In this document: in pieces, positions 62,639-64,000 of the stretch
How the letters are laid out: each line of letters begins with the position of its first letter
Position numbering within the stretch: position 1 is the stretch's first letter
NCBI RefSeq assembly: GCF_024666615.1
Contig: NZ_CP088297.1
Location: 3,762,501-3,826,500 of the forward strand
Direction: 5' to 3'
Length of the DNA: 64,000 nt
Source of the DNA: Aquabacterium sp. J223
Lineage (GTDB): Bacteria > Pseudomonadota > Gammaproteobacteria > Burkholderiales > Burkholderiaceae_C
Position numbers and translations under genes: made by a program
The notes under the pieces: generated by a model
What the model saw: the letters and a program-made list of their open reading frames with translations, nothing else
What the model was told of the DNA's origin: nothing
Databases searched by the model: none

Positions 62639-64000
62639 TCAGCCGTCGACGCGCAGCGCCGCCAGCAACGCCTCCACCGCCACCGGCTTGACCAGGTGGA
62701 GGTCGAAGCCGGCCTCGCGGGTGCGGCGCAGGTCCTCCGCGCCGCCCCAGCCCGTCATGGCGACGATGCGCATGGCCGCGCCGTCGGGGCGGCGGCGCAG
62801 GCGGCGACACACCTCCAGCCCGTCCAGGCCCGGCATGCCGAGGTCGAGCAGCACGACCTGGGGCCGGAAGCCGTCGACCAGGTCGAGCGCGGACTGGCCG
62901 TCGCAGACGCCGCGCGCCCGGCAGCCGGCGGTCTGCAGCAGCACGGTCAGCGTCTCGGTGTTGTCGCGGTTGTCGTCGACGACGAGCACGCGCAGCGCCT
63001 CGTCGCCGGCACCGGCGACCGCGTTCCAGCCCGGCGCCGGCGTCGCCGCGGCGGCGACGGGCGGCTTGGCCGGCGCCATCGGCAGGCGGACGACGAATTC
63101 GCTGCCGCGCTGCAGGCCGGCGCTGTGCGCCCGCACGCTGCCGCCGTGCAGTTCCACGATCGCCCGCACCAGCGACAGGCCGATGCCCAGCCCGCCCTGG
63201 GCGCGCTCGCGCGCGCTCTCGGTCTGGCTGAAGAGCTCGAACACCTGTTCCAGCATCGACGGCTCGATGCCCATGCCGTCGTCGCGCACGCGCAGCACGA
63301 CGTCGTCGCCGTCGGCGCGGGCGTGCAGTTCGATGCGGCCGCCCGGCGGCGTGTACTTGGCGGCGTTGTTGAGCAGGTTGGTCAGCACCTGGGCCAGGCG
63401 CACCGCATCGCCGACCACCGGCAGCGGCGCCTCGCTGACGTGCACCGACAGCCGGTGACCGCCGGCCTCGATCGGCGGCCGGCTGGTCTCCAGCGCCACG
63501 TCCACCACCGCGTGCAGGTCGACGGGCTCGCGCCGCAGCTCCAGCCGCTGGCGGCCGATGCGCGAGACGTCGAGCAGGTCCTCCAGCAGCCGCGCCAGGT
63601 GGCCGATCTGTCGTTCGATGACGGCGCGCAGGCGCACCCGCTCGGGTTCGTCGATGCCGCCGCGCTGCAGCACGTGCACCGCGTTGCGGATCGGCGCCAG
63701 CGGGTTGCGCAGCTCGTGCGCCAGGGTGGCGAGGAAGTGGTCCTTGGCCTGCGAGGCGCGGGTCGCATCCAGCAGCAGTTCGCGCACGCGCTGCTCGGCG
63801 CGCACCGGCTCGCTGATGTCGACGAAGGTGTTGACCGCGCCGCGGATGCGGCCGGCCGGGTCGTACAGCGGCGCGGCGCAGACGTGGATGTGGCGCTGCC
63901 GGCCGTCGGGCAGGCGCAGCTCGAACGGCTCGTCGCGCACCTCCTCGCCCTGCAGCGCGCGACGCAGCGGGAAGCGGGCCAGGGGCAGCGGCTGGCCGTG
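62639..64000 (-). CDS. PAS-domain hybrid histidine kinase, 5' end outside the window
   Basis: The frame is open to base 64000, so the start lies beyond the window; about 453 residues are seen. In order: a PAS domain with a PAC end (RHIHVCAAPLYDPAGRIRGA, NTFVDIS), HisKA with the phosphoacceptor in FLATLAHELRNPLAPIRNAV, HATPase (N-box QVLTNLLNNAAKYTPPGG, G1 DDGMGI, G2 GGLGIGLSLVRAI), and a C-terminal receiver (LVVDDNRDNTETL, phospho-Asp in VVLLDLGMPGLDG, Lys in LVKPVA). The receiver makes it a hybrid kinase that passes phosphate to a separate acceptor. No membrane segment is visible in this part. It is convergent with the dehydrogenase gene, the stops being 17 bp apart. Confidence 0.88.
   Translation of the reverse strand, partial: HGQPLPLARFPLRRALQGEEVRDEPFELRLPDGRQRHIHVCAAPLYDPAGRIRGAVNTFVDISEPVRAEQRVRELLLDATRASQAKDHFLATLAHELRNPLAPIRNAVHVLQRGGIDEPERVRLRAVIERQIGHLARLLEDLLDVSRIGRQRLELRREPVDLHAVVDVALETSRPPIEAGGHRLSVHVSEAPLPVVGDAVRLAQVLTNLLNNAAKYTPPGGRIELHARADGDDVVLRVRDDGMGIEPSMLEQVFELFSQTESARERAQGGLGIGLSLVRAIVELHGGSVRAHSAGLQRGSEFVVRLPMAPAKPPVAAAATPAPGWNAVAGAGDEALRVLVVDDNRDNTETLTVLLQTAGCRARGVCDGQSALDLVDGFRPQVVLLDLGMPGLDGLEVCRRLRRRPDGAAMRIVAMTGWGGAEDLRRTREAGFDLHLVKPVAVEALLAALRVDG

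Overview
The window is very GC-rich, contains no rRNA, tRNA, CRISPR array or transposase, and has overlapping, tightly packed genes. Bug/TctC-type receptors, LysR regulators, PEP-CTERM proteins, cyanide-insensitive-type cytochrome bd genes and a large trehalose/glycogen island together point to a Burkholderiales betaproteobacterium of the Rubrivivax-Leptothrix kind. This assignment is an inference from gene content; no species can be named.

Positions 1-17.5 kb are a mosaic of small operons. First comes the end of a PIG-L deacetylase / glycosyltransferase / radical-SAM operon (plus strand). A LysR regulator follows, divergent from a solute-binding protein and Rieske oxygenase pair. Next are an unrecognised protein with DHH-like residues, a frameshifted LuxR regulator, a Bug receptor and a VWA membrane protein. 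A flavoprotein (frameshifted), a two-cluster ferredoxin and an ABC solute-binding protein form a translationally coupled operon. A PEP-CTERM protein, a GH43-like lipoprotein, a frameshifted solute-binding-like protein, a trypsin-like protease and a lipoprotein complete the region.

Positions 17.5-30.6 kb are all on the minus strand. They hold a cytochrome bd quinol oxidase (cioAB-like) with its GbsR/MarR-type regulator, a complete type I secretion system (ABC transporter with a degenerate C39 domain, HlyD, TolC-like protein), a PEP-CTERM protein and a 1394-residue adhesin-like protein with six SdrD-B-type repeats. The adhesin is the probable type I substrate.

Positions 31-61.4 kb are a storage-sugar and osmolyte island. 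One part holds glgA, glgC and a GH100/amylo-glucosidase-like enzyme, followed by a small plus-strand operon of membrane and small proteins (37-39.7 kb). The main part reads on the minus strand: glgC2-glgB-glgE-treS/maltokinase, a 597-bp spacer, a mechanosensitive-channel-like gene-glgX, a frameshifted TonB receptor, treZ, and a malQ-treY fusion. Together these encode both the ADP-glucose route (GlgC, GlgA, GlgB) and the GlgE route (TreS, maltokinase, GlgE, GlgB) to glycogen. They also encode glycogen breakdown to trehalose (GlgX, TreY, TreZ, MalQ), so glycogen, maltodextrin, maltose 1-phosphate and trehalose can be interconverted. A channel gene coupled to glgX suggests a link to osmotic adaptation.

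Positions 61.5-64 kb hold a tartrate/malate-type dehydrogenase and a hybrid histidine kinase cut by the window end.

Two features deserve most attention. (1) The spacer at 51.7-52.3 kb carries two inverted copies of a ~230-bp palindromic element whose stems differ in sequence but keep pairing, which is the mark of a conserved secondary structure. (2) Five genes carry single-base frameshifts; five of the six indels are an extra base in a run of five or six G or C, which looks more like sequencing error (or homopolymer slippage) than independent gene decay.
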